Assembly: GCA_964019415.1 (NCBI GenBank)
Contig: OZ025885.1
Coordinates: forward strand, 3,187,351 to 3,251,350
Length of the DNA stretch: 64,000 bases
Source of the DNA: Ianthella basta
Taxonomy: Eukaryota > Porifera > Demospongiae > Verongiida > Ianthellidae
Reading direction: 5' to 3'
In this document: one piece after another, positions 37,822-47,814 of the stretch
Layout of the letters: every line of letters begins with the position of its first letter
Position numbering within the stretch: position 1 is the first letter of the stretch
Notes under the pieces: model-generated
What the model saw: only the letters and a program-made list of their open reading frames with translations
The model's database searches: none
What the model was told of the DNA's origin: nothing
Made by a program: the position numbers and the translations under genes

Positions 37822-38352
37822 CACAACTGTTGCACTGGGCAACAGGCCTCGTTCCCATCATAGTCTGCTTTCGAGGCACAACTGTTGCACATGTATGCAA
37901 CACTCACTCTGGCTTGCCCTACAATGCAGTGCATTCACCTAACATATACAATTGCACTATACACAGGTACACAGCTTCATGTTACATATAGGTAAGTCTA
38001 TACAGTATAATTATAAGCTTTACCACATACAATCGAAATGTTGCAGATATTCACAACCATATCTGCATCACTGCACATTGGCACTACCTATAGTAGAGTG
38101 CACAACAACCTATGATAGCATATATCATTCATTTCATGACTATTTCTACAGCACAGCAATTTCTGAGTCTTCCTAAATACTTGGACTCTAAAGGAGTACA
38201 TATGCAGCTGCTTCTAATCAAATGAAATGCGAGAAAGACATGGCAATGTATATGTTCATATAAATGCTATGAAGGTTAATAGGCCTATGCAGCAGTATTG
38301 TAGTTAGTGTATAGCTAGAAATAATGTTTGTGCCATGTCAAGCATCCTATCC

Positions 38353-39603
38353 TTATTCTGCGCTGGGAGAAAAACACCATGGCTCACCCTGCAGCAGAGA
38401 GCAAGATAAGCACCTCAAAACTATACACTGGGTTGCTGGTGCCTAATAATATGCATACCTCTACGGATGATGCTTCCCAGCAGCAACCTCTCATCAGGCA
38501 ATCAAACTCATTGATGCCCGTATAGCCTGCAGGATCAAGGGAGTGTGCATGAAGCACAAGGTAGAGATCAAGTTGCCTCTATTATACAGTAGGTCTTACC
38601 GCAATCTTTCTTTGATTCAGTTGGACATGTTTTGGCTTCAAAGAAGCACCATGGTACCTCCTATTGCAGAGGAAAATGACATTACTTTATACTTAAACAT
38701 ATCTCATACACCTGCAACTGCATCAGTTTGCTTATACCTTTGCTTCTGTTGGAACATAGCAGCATCGTCTATCTAAGCATTCATACTTTGACATGCCAGG
38801 ATATCCTGCAGAATGATTCACATTACGTATATAATAATATTAGTGCAAAGAATGTGCTGGAGTCTAATAATGCTGCAATACTTACCACAATCTTTTTTGT
38901 CACCATCTTCGGCTTCACAATTGCGGACTGGATGAAAGCACCATGGCTCTCCCTGCATGTGTTAATATGGAGAATACTATTATTTTAATGTATCATTCTA
39001 TTCATCCTGTTCAAGCCAGTGGACAGCCACGACCTGACAATGTGCTTACTTCTTTCTGAGATTGCTCATAGCAGCATCCTTTTGCATTGCATTCAGACTC
39101 CGTTATACCCTTGTATCCTGCAGAGTCAAGGGCAACTAGTAGTAAACATGTTGTATAATATCAGTTGAAGAAACTCCTATTTGATAAGCAATTTTTAATT
39201 CTTTCTTTACCACAGTCAAGTCTTGATGTGTCAGGGTCACAAGTCTTTGTGGTCTTTCTGAAGCACCATGGTACATCCTGCAAGGTGGATTGAATAACAG
39301 GACAGTATAGCAAGTGTATGACCATTCATGTACAGCTTTGCATTGCCTCATGGCTCGCACCTTTGCACTAGAGTCCCAACAGCAGCCTCTATCATTCGTA
39401 CATTCGTCCTCTTTAATACCAAGGTATCCTAAAGAAACAAAGCCATTGCAGATTGGTATTGAACACCAATATGAATTGCTTAGGTTATTGTACTACAAAC
39501 TATGCAACTTACCACAGTCAATTCTCTCGCCTTGAGGATCACAGTCTTGTCCAAAAGTCAACCCGATCAACAAGAACAGAGCAGTCAAAGACAGCCCAAA
39601 CAT
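38353..39603 (-). CDS. Secreted four-trefoil protein, array copy 2
   Basis: Minus-strand exons 39603-39513, 39428-39361, 39277-39211, 39117-39050, 38952-38886, 38805-38738, 38660-38600, 38526-38459, 38388-38353; 197 residues and all GT-AG introns. It has the same signal peptide as copy 1. Differences from copy 1 include DPQGERIDC for DPKGERIDC, D/EVPWCF at two domain ends, and CFSPSAE at the C-terminus. The intact frame and splice sites suggest a working gene. Confidence 0.9.
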
Positions 39604-39649
39604 CTTGCCACTGGTCTCTTGTGATGTGGTGCACCAAGTAGTGGGTAGC

Positions 39650-39658
39650 CTATTTATA
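39650..39658 (-). promoter_or_regulatory. TATA box, array copy 2
   Basis: Minus strand TATAAATAG about 47 bp upstream of the ATG at 39603. Confidence 0.65.
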
Positions 39659-39793
39659 TCCTACAGCTCATCTGCTGTAGGAAGTACTACTCACTTGTTG
39701 CACCTACATATACTCCACTTCGGCATAAAAACTTTATAATATGCAAGGTAAGTATACAGTGTCCTAAGGTGCTACTGCTGCTACTACTACTGT

Positions 39794-39794
<1 letters not shown>

Positions 39795-39875
<81 letters not shown>
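39795..39875. repeat. (CA)n microsatellite, array unit 2
   Basis: CA run at the same relative place as in unit 1 but about 40 bases shorter. Confidence 0.97.
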
Positions 39876-39881
<6 letters not shown>

Positions 39882-40412
39882 CACAACTGTTGCACTGGGC
39901 AACGGGCCTCATTCCCATCATAGTTTGCTTTCGAGGCACAACTGTTGCACATGTATGCAACACTCACTCTGGCTTGCCCTACAATGCAGTGCATTCACCT
40001 AACATATACAATTGCACTATACACAGGTACACAGCTTCATGTTACATATAGGTAAGTCTATATGGTATAATTATAAGCTTTATCGCATACAATTGAAATG
40101 TTGCAGATATTTGCAACCATCTGCATCACTGCACATTGGCACTATCTATAGTAGAGTGCACAACAACCTATGATAGCATATATCATTCATTTCATGACTA
40201 TTTCTACAGCACAGCTATTAATCTGAGTCTTCCGAAATACTTGGACTCTAAAGGAGTACATATGCAGCTGCTTCTAATCAAATGAAATGCGAGAAAGACA
40301 TGGCAATGTATATGTTCATATAAATGCTATGAAGCTTAATAGGCCTATGCAGCAGTATTGTAGTTAGTGTATAGCTAGAAATAATGTTTGTGCCATGTCA
40401 AGCATCCTATCC

Positions 40413-41643
40413 TTATTCTGCGCTGGGAGAAAAACACCATGGCTCACCCTGCAGCAGAGAGCAAGATAAGCACCTCAAAACTACACTGGGTTGTTGGTGC
40501 CTAATAATATGCATACCTCTTTAGTTGATGCTTCCCAGCAGCAACCTCTCATCAGGCAATCAAACTCATTGATGCCCGTATAGCCTGCAGGATCAAGGGT
40601 GTGTGCATGAAGCACAAGGTAGAGATCAAGTTGCCTCTATTATACAGTATCTCTTACCGCAATCTTTCTTTGAATCAGTTGGACATGTTTTGGCTTCAAA
40701 GAAGCACCATGGTACCCCCTATTGCAGAGGAAAATGACAATACTTCATACTTTAAAACTATATCATACACCTGCAATTGCATCAGTTTGCTTATACCTTT
40801 GCTTCTGTTGGAACATAGCAGCATCGTCTATCTAAGCATTCATACTTTGACATGCCAGGATATCCTGCAGAATGATTCACATTACGTATATAATAATATT
40901 AGTGCAAAGAATGTGCTGGAGTCTAATAATGCTGCAATACTTACCACAATCTTTTTTGTCACCATCTTCAGCTTCACAATTGCGGACTGGATGAAAGCAC
41001 CATGGCTCTCCCTGCATGTGTTAATATGGAGAATACTATTATTTTAATGTATCATTCTATTCATTCTGCTCAAGCCAGTGGACAGCCACGAGCCAACAAT
41101 GTGCTTACTTCTTTCTGAGATTGCTCATAGCAGCACCCTTTTGCATTGCATTGTGACTCCGTTATACCCTCGTATCCTGCAGAGTTAAGGGCAACTAGTA
41201 GTAAACATGATGTATAATATCAGTTGAAGAAACTCCTATTTGATAAGCAATTTTAATTCTTTCTTTACCACAGTCAAGTCTTGATGTGTCAGGGTCACAA
41301 GTCTTTGTGGTCTTTCTGAAGCACCATGGTACACCCTGCAAGGTGGGTTTAATAACAGGACAGTATAGCAAGTGTATGACAATACATGTACAGCTAGCTT
41401 TGCATAGCCTCATGGTCTCCACCTTTGCACTAGCATCCCAACAGCAGCCTCTATCGTTTGTACATTCATCCTCTTTAATACCGACGTATCCTAAAGAAAC
41501 AAAGCCATTTGAATTGCTTAGGTTATTACACTGTACAAACTATGCAACTTACCACAGTCAATTCTCTCTCCTTTAGGATCACAGTCTTGTCCAAAAGTCA
41601 ACCCGATCAACAGGAACAGTGCAGTCAAAGACAGCCCAAACAT
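40413..41643 (-). CDS. Secreted four-trefoil protein, array copy 3
   Basis: Minus-strand exons 41643-41553, 41490-41423, 41335-41269, 41176-41109, 41011-40945, 40864-40797, 40718-40658, 40584-40517, 40448-40413; 197 residues, signal peptide, four trefoil domains, all GT-AG. Changes from the other copies are scattered (GYVGIKEDEC, GYEGITESQC, GGVPWCF). It is the promoter-proximal end of the array, and the upstream block shared with the 22.6 kb gene lies 0.8 kb further out. Confidence 0.9.
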
Positions 41644-41688
41644 CTTGCCACTGGTCTCTTGTGATGTGGTGCGCCAAGTAGTGGGTAG

Positions 41689-41698
41689 CCTTTTTATA
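41689..41698 (-). promoter_or_regulatory. TATA box, array copy 3
   Basis: Minus strand TATAAAAAGG, 46 bp upstream of the ATG at 41643; a base-changed version of the box in copies 1 and 2. Confidence 0.6.
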
Positions 41699-41827
41699 CC
41701 CTACAGCTCATCTGCTGCAGGCAGTGCTACTCACCTGTTGCACCTATACTCCACTTCGGCATAAACACTTTATAGTATGCAAGGTAGTATAAGTACCTAA
41801 GGTGCTACTTCTGCAACTACTACTGTG

Positions 41828-41851
41828 ACACACACACACACACAAACACAC

Positions 41852-41900
<49 letters not shown>
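41828..41900. repeat. (CA)n microsatellite, array unit 3
   Basis: Interrupted CA run (CAAACA, CACGCA steps) that closes the third array unit. Confidence 0.95.
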
Positions 41901-41904
<4 letters not shown>

Positions 41905-42078
41905 AATGTAGGCAATGCATGCCTCTAAAGACTGTGTTGGCTCACAGAATGAGTATAGCTAGCACGGAAATTAGTGACAGCACAGTATCCGTGAAATGAT
42001 AGAGTCCTTCGTCACCCAATAAATGTACTTTATAGCAGTGATTCTCCATGTTTATATTACATGTAGAACATTGAACTA

Positions 42079-42260
42079 CTTATAGCTGGTTGGGGAAGAT
42101 TCTCGAACGTTAATCATGCGGTAGATTCTTCAATGAGCAAAACATTTGGGTCTTCAGTTGCACAGGGGGAGGGGGGGGGGGGTGCAAAAACAGATCAAAG
42201 AAAGCCTTTTTGGGACCAAAGCATTTTGCTCATTATCCCCCAACCAATTCCTGGATGTGG
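42079..42260. mobile_element. Degenerate foldback element, family of 20.6 kb
   Basis: TTCTTCAATGAGCAAAACAT and the inverse ATTTTGCTCATTATC flank a poly-G centre. The left minus strand has CTGAAGA but has lost most of stem II. The right flank GGTAATCAATCTCTATTCTA matches the flank of the 20.6 kb element, so they are one family. Confidence 0.5.
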
Positions 42261-42414
42261 TAATCAATCTCTATTCTATCAACTACTAATACCTTGCCTC
42301 ACCTCAGGGGGAATACAAATGAGACACACATATTCAGGCTTATAGTTCTTGATTTGTAAATATTCATTATGTAATGTATTCATATTGAGCTCTAGCTTGG
42401 AAGTGAGCATACTG

Positions 42415-42770
42415 TATGTTGAAAGATACCTATATTTGAACATGGCAACTTACATACAGTACACACACATTCAACTGGTCATTCTCTACTCCATCTGTAT
42501 TCCAAGGCTGCTCATGTCCTAATCATGAATATGCATGAGCTAAGCACACTGCACATATTGCACATGGCAGGAACCAGCTGTGCATGCACCTGCACTTGTA
42601 TGAGTGAGTTGATAGCCAATGAAAATGGTTTCAGAGTATTTAGTGTCACCAGTCACTCACTGGCATGGGTGTACGTCGTAGTAAGGTGCTAGGTGGAAGC
42701 TGTAATGTGATAAACCTACTGTACCATTGGGAGCAGTGTCACTCCACCGTGGCCAGGCACTGCTACCTCT
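42415..42770 (-). promoter_or_regulatory. Upstream block of trefoil array, second copy
   Basis: Matches about 23395-23905 (without the 112-bp insertion there), including GTACGTCGTAGTAAGGTGCT and AGTGTCACTCCACC. It ends abruptly near 42770. Confidence 0.5.
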
Positions 42771-42779
42771 TGGTAGGAA

Positions 42780-44880
42780 ACATTCCATTTATGTCTTGTG
42801 AGCTGGCTGCATAATTTTAACTGCATGAGAGAAGTTTCCAGATTCGAGTGAGAAACATGTGTTAACTACATGCTAACTGTATGCATTACTGACTTCAACA
42901 ATGTGCAGATTAGAGGCCAGACCTGGCCATGGTGCTTTAGTTGAGCCTATATCCCTATATAATTGTGCTTGAAAAGGCTTCACAGTAACAGAATGCAATA
43001 AAAGCATCAGCAAACTATTTCAATATCGTAGAAATGTGCTCATACTGTAAATGGCTGAAATGCATGGGGAATGAATGCAAGTGAGCATTGTAGCAATACT
43101 GATGTGAGAAGATTATTGAGAACATATATACCCAGCACAGGGGTGAGAAGTGAACGCTAGATAGCATAATTGTTTATGATTGCTGTACTATCCATGGCAA
43201 CAGTGGGGTAGTGGTTGTGTGTGGTGGTGTAATTATAGATTCTCACACGTCCATATGCACATTATACAGTGATGTGCCATAAGAAAGGTGTATAGTGCAG
43301 CCATCTTCGTGGAGCAATGAATCACAAGGAGATATATTTATGGATACGAGGCAGCTGTCTAAGAAGAAAGTGACTCATCTCTTCTTTGTTCAGAACAATA
43401 TAGTCCTACATCCTTGAATGTAGGGGCGATGGTTAATGCTCCACTGTGTAACAGCCTTTACTGGTTTCTGTACTTTTTATGCCATGCCTACATCCTTACT
43501 ATTTTTGTAGAACATTTTTATTATTTCTAGTTTCTGTACTTTTATAGTGTGTAGCTAAGCTGTAGCTACATGCTAACTCACAACCGTAGGACATTAGTGC
43601 AGATGTTAGATCTTGATTTTGCAACCCTGGAGCTCATGGTGTGGGCTAGCATCTAGCTCACGCTAATTTACCGAAAAGATGATGGAAGCCAACCGTGCAG
43701 TAATTAGCTGAAAATGGCAGGGAAATGCACGACCGCGAATGCCCTTCAAACGACGCGCAAGCTATCTTTGGCCAAGGATAGTCACCTACGCACCTTCAAT
43801 CGGACATAAGACTGCGTTGCTAGCCTACTGAATGAAATCTGAAGGAGGACGTCACTAGGCGAATGAATATACACTGATTGAATACTGGCCCAGCACACAG
43901 CGATTGCTAGAACCATGCTGTCTGCTTGCACAAGGTCAGCATGTGAATAACACTGCAGGAAGTCCCTACTGTAATCATAGACGCAGGAGGTTCCCTCCTG
44001 CGTCTATGCTTTTTCAGACTTCACTCAATTTGAGAAACGAAGGATCATAATAGCCAAAGCGTTCAATTATGTCGTCATAAAATGGCGTCTTTCGCGTAGC
44101 AACGTGTCTCAAAGGCACGGAAACCTTCATTTGTGAAACTTGCTCGCGTAGGTTTCTAACCTACAAAGGAATACATCCAGTTGGCGGGCGCGGTTAAACT
44201 GTGGTAAAAGCTTCCTTCTACTCGTTATGGTTCGTTCGCTACTGCTGTCAAAGAAGAAAAGAAGACGAAACACGGAAAAGTCGAGGTCGTTTTCTGTCGG
44301 AGCGCGTACTTTCGCTGGAAGTAAGGCCAGTCTTGCGTTGTATGCAACAGATACTTTCTCTTGGGTGACCCTTTTCGCCGGTTTTTATCCCTAAACGGTA
44401 ATGGCGCTACTTTCCGTTTGTATTACAGCATACAAACAATCACCGCCATCCCTACATAGACAGCACGTACGTCATCTCTCCTTCTTCCCTCTTGCTCTTC
44501 TTGTGAGCAGGATCCCAATCTTCATCTTCTGACCACTCTCTCAAGTGACCCAAGGCTTCCTTCTAGGGCAACTATCATAACGGGTGAAACTCAAAAAGTA
44601 GTAGAGTAGAGAATATTATTTAGAATTTCATTTAAATTAATAGGGTAATGGTAATGGTATTTACAGGGGCAAAAGGTGGAGAAAGAGATGATGCATCTGT
44701 TTCAGTCATAGCATAGCATGTGCATGAATTTAAATTAATGAATGATTAATAAGAAAATTTTAATAAATAAATTAATGATGTAATTGAACATTAATGATGA
44801 ATTAAACAATCAAATTATATGCACATTCTAACATTACATGGAGTTGCTAGATAAGTAAGCATGCAGAAAATCATCATAGC
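42780..44880. other. Intergenic, no confident gene
   Basis: AT-rich sequence with a 15-bp perfect hairpin (CATAGACGCAGGAGG and inverse, about 43977-44010). The stretch 44020-44480 is richer in CpG and could be a promoter. One candidate first exon, 44227-44320, reads MVRSLLLSKKKRRRNTEKSR and ends at a GTAAGG donor, but no partner exon was found. Confidence 0.4.
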
Positions 44881-44890
44881 AGCTAAACTG

Positions 44891-45205
44891 TCACCTGCAA
44901 GGGAAGTCCATGGTGGGGCTCCCCAGGGCAGTTCCTTTTATGGCTGCTGAGTTGCCCCACAGGATGGCCACTGAGAGTCGCTGGAGCAAGTACTGGTGAG
45001 ACGACGGCTCACCAGTAGCCTCCATCACCTTGCGAGCCAAGTCTCTAAGGAATGACTCAGATTCAGGTCCAATCACCCCAAGTGTCTCCACTGCAACAGG
45101 GACAAAGAAGTGGTTGCCGTCAAGGTTGGTGTATTTCTGCCTTTTGTGCTGCTCGGCCTCAGCTGCGACTGCTCCTGCCTCCCTTGTGGCGAGTGGCTCA
45201 TAGGA
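44891..45205 (-). pseudogene. C-terminal fragment of a retroelement protein
   Basis: Minus-strand frame ...KYTNLDGNHFFVPVAVETLG...SFLRDLARKV...LLQRLSVAILWGNSAAI... resembles the tail found after the reverse transcriptase in many invertebrate retroelement proteins (pattern F.PVAVET.G, FL..L.R, QRLS.AIQRGN). No reverse transcriptase is present here. At about 45205 the frame runs into a kelch fragment, so this is a rearranged remnant. Family assignment is from memory of the pattern. Confidence 0.55.
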
Positions 45206-45208
45206 GCT

Positions 45209-45388
45209 GTAGAGTCTTTTGTTTCTTGCATTACTAAGTACACCAAACACCAAAATGGAATGCCTACTGATACTTACTACAGCAGACCAAGCACGTGGTT
45301 CCAGTAGTTGGCCAACTGCTAACCCCTTGTTGCTATGAGGATTGTACATGACAATGTTGGGAGTTGGTTGGTGTGAGCTGTTAAACAT
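45209..45388 (-). pseudogene. Duplicated fragment of the kelch exon
   Basis: About 180 bp nearly identical to 58555-58731 in the same orientation, encoding FNSSHQPTPNIVMYNPHSNK and RAWSAVVSISRHSILVFG. The copy has lost kelch residues (Trp to Gly after NK, GG to GV) and a small deletion shifts its end. It is a segment copied from the kinase-kelch gene. Confidence 0.85.
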
Positions 45389-45571
45389 ACGTAGGTCTGG
45401 CTACAGGCATACAGTGTATGTACATCCAGTCTTGGTGTGTTGACAGAGTAGAGGTTCCGTCCCGTGTGGGTAGTGGCAGACATTGTTATGTACACAGTAC
45501 ACTGTCGGCATTGGAGCAACTTGGTTGAGTTACATATTACCAGGTACTGTACCTTTGTGCTTCCTTTGCAG

Positions 45572-45791
45572 AAGTTGCCTCCAGTGCAGAGTGTGGCCAT
45601 CAGTGCCACAGGGGCCTCCTCCCTCACAGCACTAGTGGCCCTCCAGAGGCAGAACCTCATGCCACACCTCCTGCAGGGAGAGGTGGGACGGTTTGCACAA
45701 TGTCTTGAGGAAGCCTGTCAGATTCCTGAGGCTGCTGGCTGGCTCACTGAAGAGCTGAGTGGAGGCAGCAATGTCCTCCATGTTTTGGCAG
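45572..45791 (+). pseudogene. Exon-like segment upstream of HECT exons
   Basis: After TTCCTTTGCAG the frame runs KLPPVQSVAISATGASSLTA...GWLTEELSGGSNVLHVLAG, ending at a GT within a GT repeat. It lies on the same strand just before the UBR5-like exons, but its exit phase (1) does not fit the next exon (phase 0). I could not place it in UBR5 from memory. It may be a separate exon whose neighbour is lost. Confidence 0.4.
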
Positions 45792-45996
45792 GTGTGTGTG
45801 TGCGTGCGTGCGTGTGTGTGTGTTTGTGTGTGTGTGAACACCATATGCATGCGTACAAGGATTTGCTGGATATTTATTTCTCAAATACCCTTTGCGTAGG
45901 CCCGTCCCAATCAGTATATGAATTTATACTCATATTAATATTGGTTGGTATGAACCATTACCTGTGTTTGTTGGTTCCATACTTCTGGAGATGCAG

Positions 45997-46755
45997 CAGG
46001 GAGTAAATGACATCCTCCCCAGCTCTGCCTTTGACAACCTCACTGCAGAGGACCTGCACCTGCTCATGAACGGGTCACCTGTGGTGGAAGTGGAGGTGCT
46101 CAAGAAGATAATGTCAGTCATGGATGGTTTGTGTTGTCACTCTCTCCCCTTACACCCCACTGGTTATCCCTCCCCTCCCCCTCCCATCCTCCGCGCAAAA
46201 CAGCCAGCTGAGCAAGTGATCAGGTTCAAGCCATGGTTCTGGTCTGTTGTGGAGAAGATGTCCAATGAGAAGAAACATGACCTGGTGAGACAGAGAGAGG
46301 TGGGACCATTTGTAGTACTGACATATTGGCGGGCACTGTTAGACCGTACAGTGGGAAGTGGGGTTGCTATGGTGTATGTTTGGTGGTAGCCTAAACAGCT
46401 GAGAGTCTGTCTATCAGACAGATGGACTGACGCAGTGCACTGCCTCAAACTGAACTATGTCATGTGGACCTCAAAGGTGGATTGTGACCTATATGGGACA
46501 GTACAACAGCAGTTGAAGGAGGGTTTATACTAGAATAGCTCATCCCTAGGGAAAGACTAAACTGGCATAGAATATCCCCCAGGGGGATAAAATATACCGA
46601 AGGGGAGTAAGATACCCTAGGATATGCTAGCCCTGGGGGATAAAGTATCCTAGTTTATTTTACCCTGGAGGATAGAATGAACCGTGACACCGGTCCTACC
46701 AGCCACAGCCTAGCATCACCGTCCGCCCTGACACATGTACTGCAGTAGTGATTCC
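45997..46755 (+). pseudogene. UBR5: UBR5-like HECT ligase C-terminal exons, broken
   Basis: Exon 45997-46126 encodes QGVNDILPSSAFDNLTAEDL and LLMNG; exon 46208-46284 encodes AEQVIRFKPWFWSVVEKMSN. These match the end of the UBR5 HECT domain (LPKNSLEDLTAEDF..LVNG, FKRWFWSIVEKMS), and they splice in phase (1). A further piece at 46709 reads PSITVRPD, like PSITIRPPD, but then hits a stop. The FWTSSPSLP segment and the LPTANTC active-site cysteine stretch were not found. It thus looks like a truncated copy without a catalytic cysteine, although a diverged last exon missed by eye is possible. Confidence 0.65.
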
Positions 46756-46759
46756 AGTC

Positions 46760-47190
46760 AGTCTAGTCTGCTGACCCCATCATCATTCCCCACTTCCTAC
46801 AATGTGTGCTACCTCCCTGACCTCCTCTCACTGCAGACCAACTTCTGTAGCTACCTCCTCCCCCTCCATGTCGGTGGACCCTGGTCCTAGTTGCGTACCT
46901 ACTGCACCTGCTGTCACCCTTGGTGACAGGCAATGGAAGTAGGAGGCACCACCACCGTGTTTGGATGTGTTTCTACTTCATTTCGTATAGTTGGTGTATT
47001 GCATTGTAAATGGCATGTGCACATGCACGGTGATGTGTCAGGCCAGTCGGACATCGGACGTCACGTGATTACATCTACCCTAGACAGGAAGTAGCTGTAA
47101 CAAAATTCCCTAGATCGCCCGAGTCTCTGCTCAGTCAGTTGTATTGTGCGTCCCTCTGGTATAGCCTCTGTTCTCCAATCTCACTGGTCG
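46760..47190. other. Gap between UBR5-like debris and NLR gene
   Basis: No gene is recognised. The end (47050-47190) contains CACGTGATT and CAGGAAGTAG-like motifs and precedes the first candidate NLR start at 47197, so it may hold its promoter. Confidence 0.3.
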
Positions 47191-47196
47191 CGTATC

Positions 47197-47211
47197 ATGG
47201 CACTCTCCAAA
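47197..47211 (+). other. Candidate first exon of NLR gene
   Basis: ATGGCACTCTCCAAA is followed directly by GTGAGT, which would make a five-residue first exon (MALSK, phase 0). The Death exon needs a phase-1 upstream neighbour, so at least one more exon must lie between. A possible one begins at 47530 (after CTTCCAG) and runs into the GT repeat, where its end is ambiguous. Confidence 0.25.
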
Positions 47212-47626
47212 GTGAGTTACTTCATACGTAGACAGACCGACTGACGCGATAGCTAGCTACCACTATGAACAGTTGAAGGCACGCTTAACTTATAGCTACA
47301 ATTATACGTATCTATCTTTACCGTTCGTGGACTGGCGGCAACCTAGCTACGAAGGCATAGGCGATGTAACTAGTTAAGTGGCTATGTCCGCCATTTCCCT
47401 CTGTGACCCTGCGTGAAGTACCCACAGCAGAATGTTTGTAGGATGTTTCAACTTTTTAAGACTTGTGGTTGGGTTGGTTAATCTTGCTTTTGTTCCCCAG
47501 AGCAGTGAATGTGTCATGTTATCTTCCAGTTGTTCACACAATGTACTACTGGGCTGTCTCCCTCACCATGCAGCTTTGGTCTGACAGGACTGACACTGCC
47601 AGTAATCGGCAATTTCCTGGATTTGA

Positions 47627-47627
<1 letters not shown>

Positions 47628-47682
<55 letters not shown>
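47628..47682. repeat. (GT)n microsatellite
   Basis: GT run of about 55 bases in the 5' part of the NLR gene. Confidence 0.95.
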
Positions 47683-47814
47683 ACGTGTGTAGGAGTGGGT
47701 GGTTGTTTCCAGGTGGGTTCTGTGTGTACACTAGCAAGTACAAAAATGTGATGTACTGTCCATATACACTACCCATCAGGTGCACTTTGTCCTATATTCT
47801 CTCTCCTTGTCCAG

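Noticed and set aside
44227-44320. Basic first exon MVRSLLLSKKKRRRN as start of the UBR5-like gene
   Set aside because: Its phase-1 exit gives a stop when joined to the segment at 45572; left only as a candidate.
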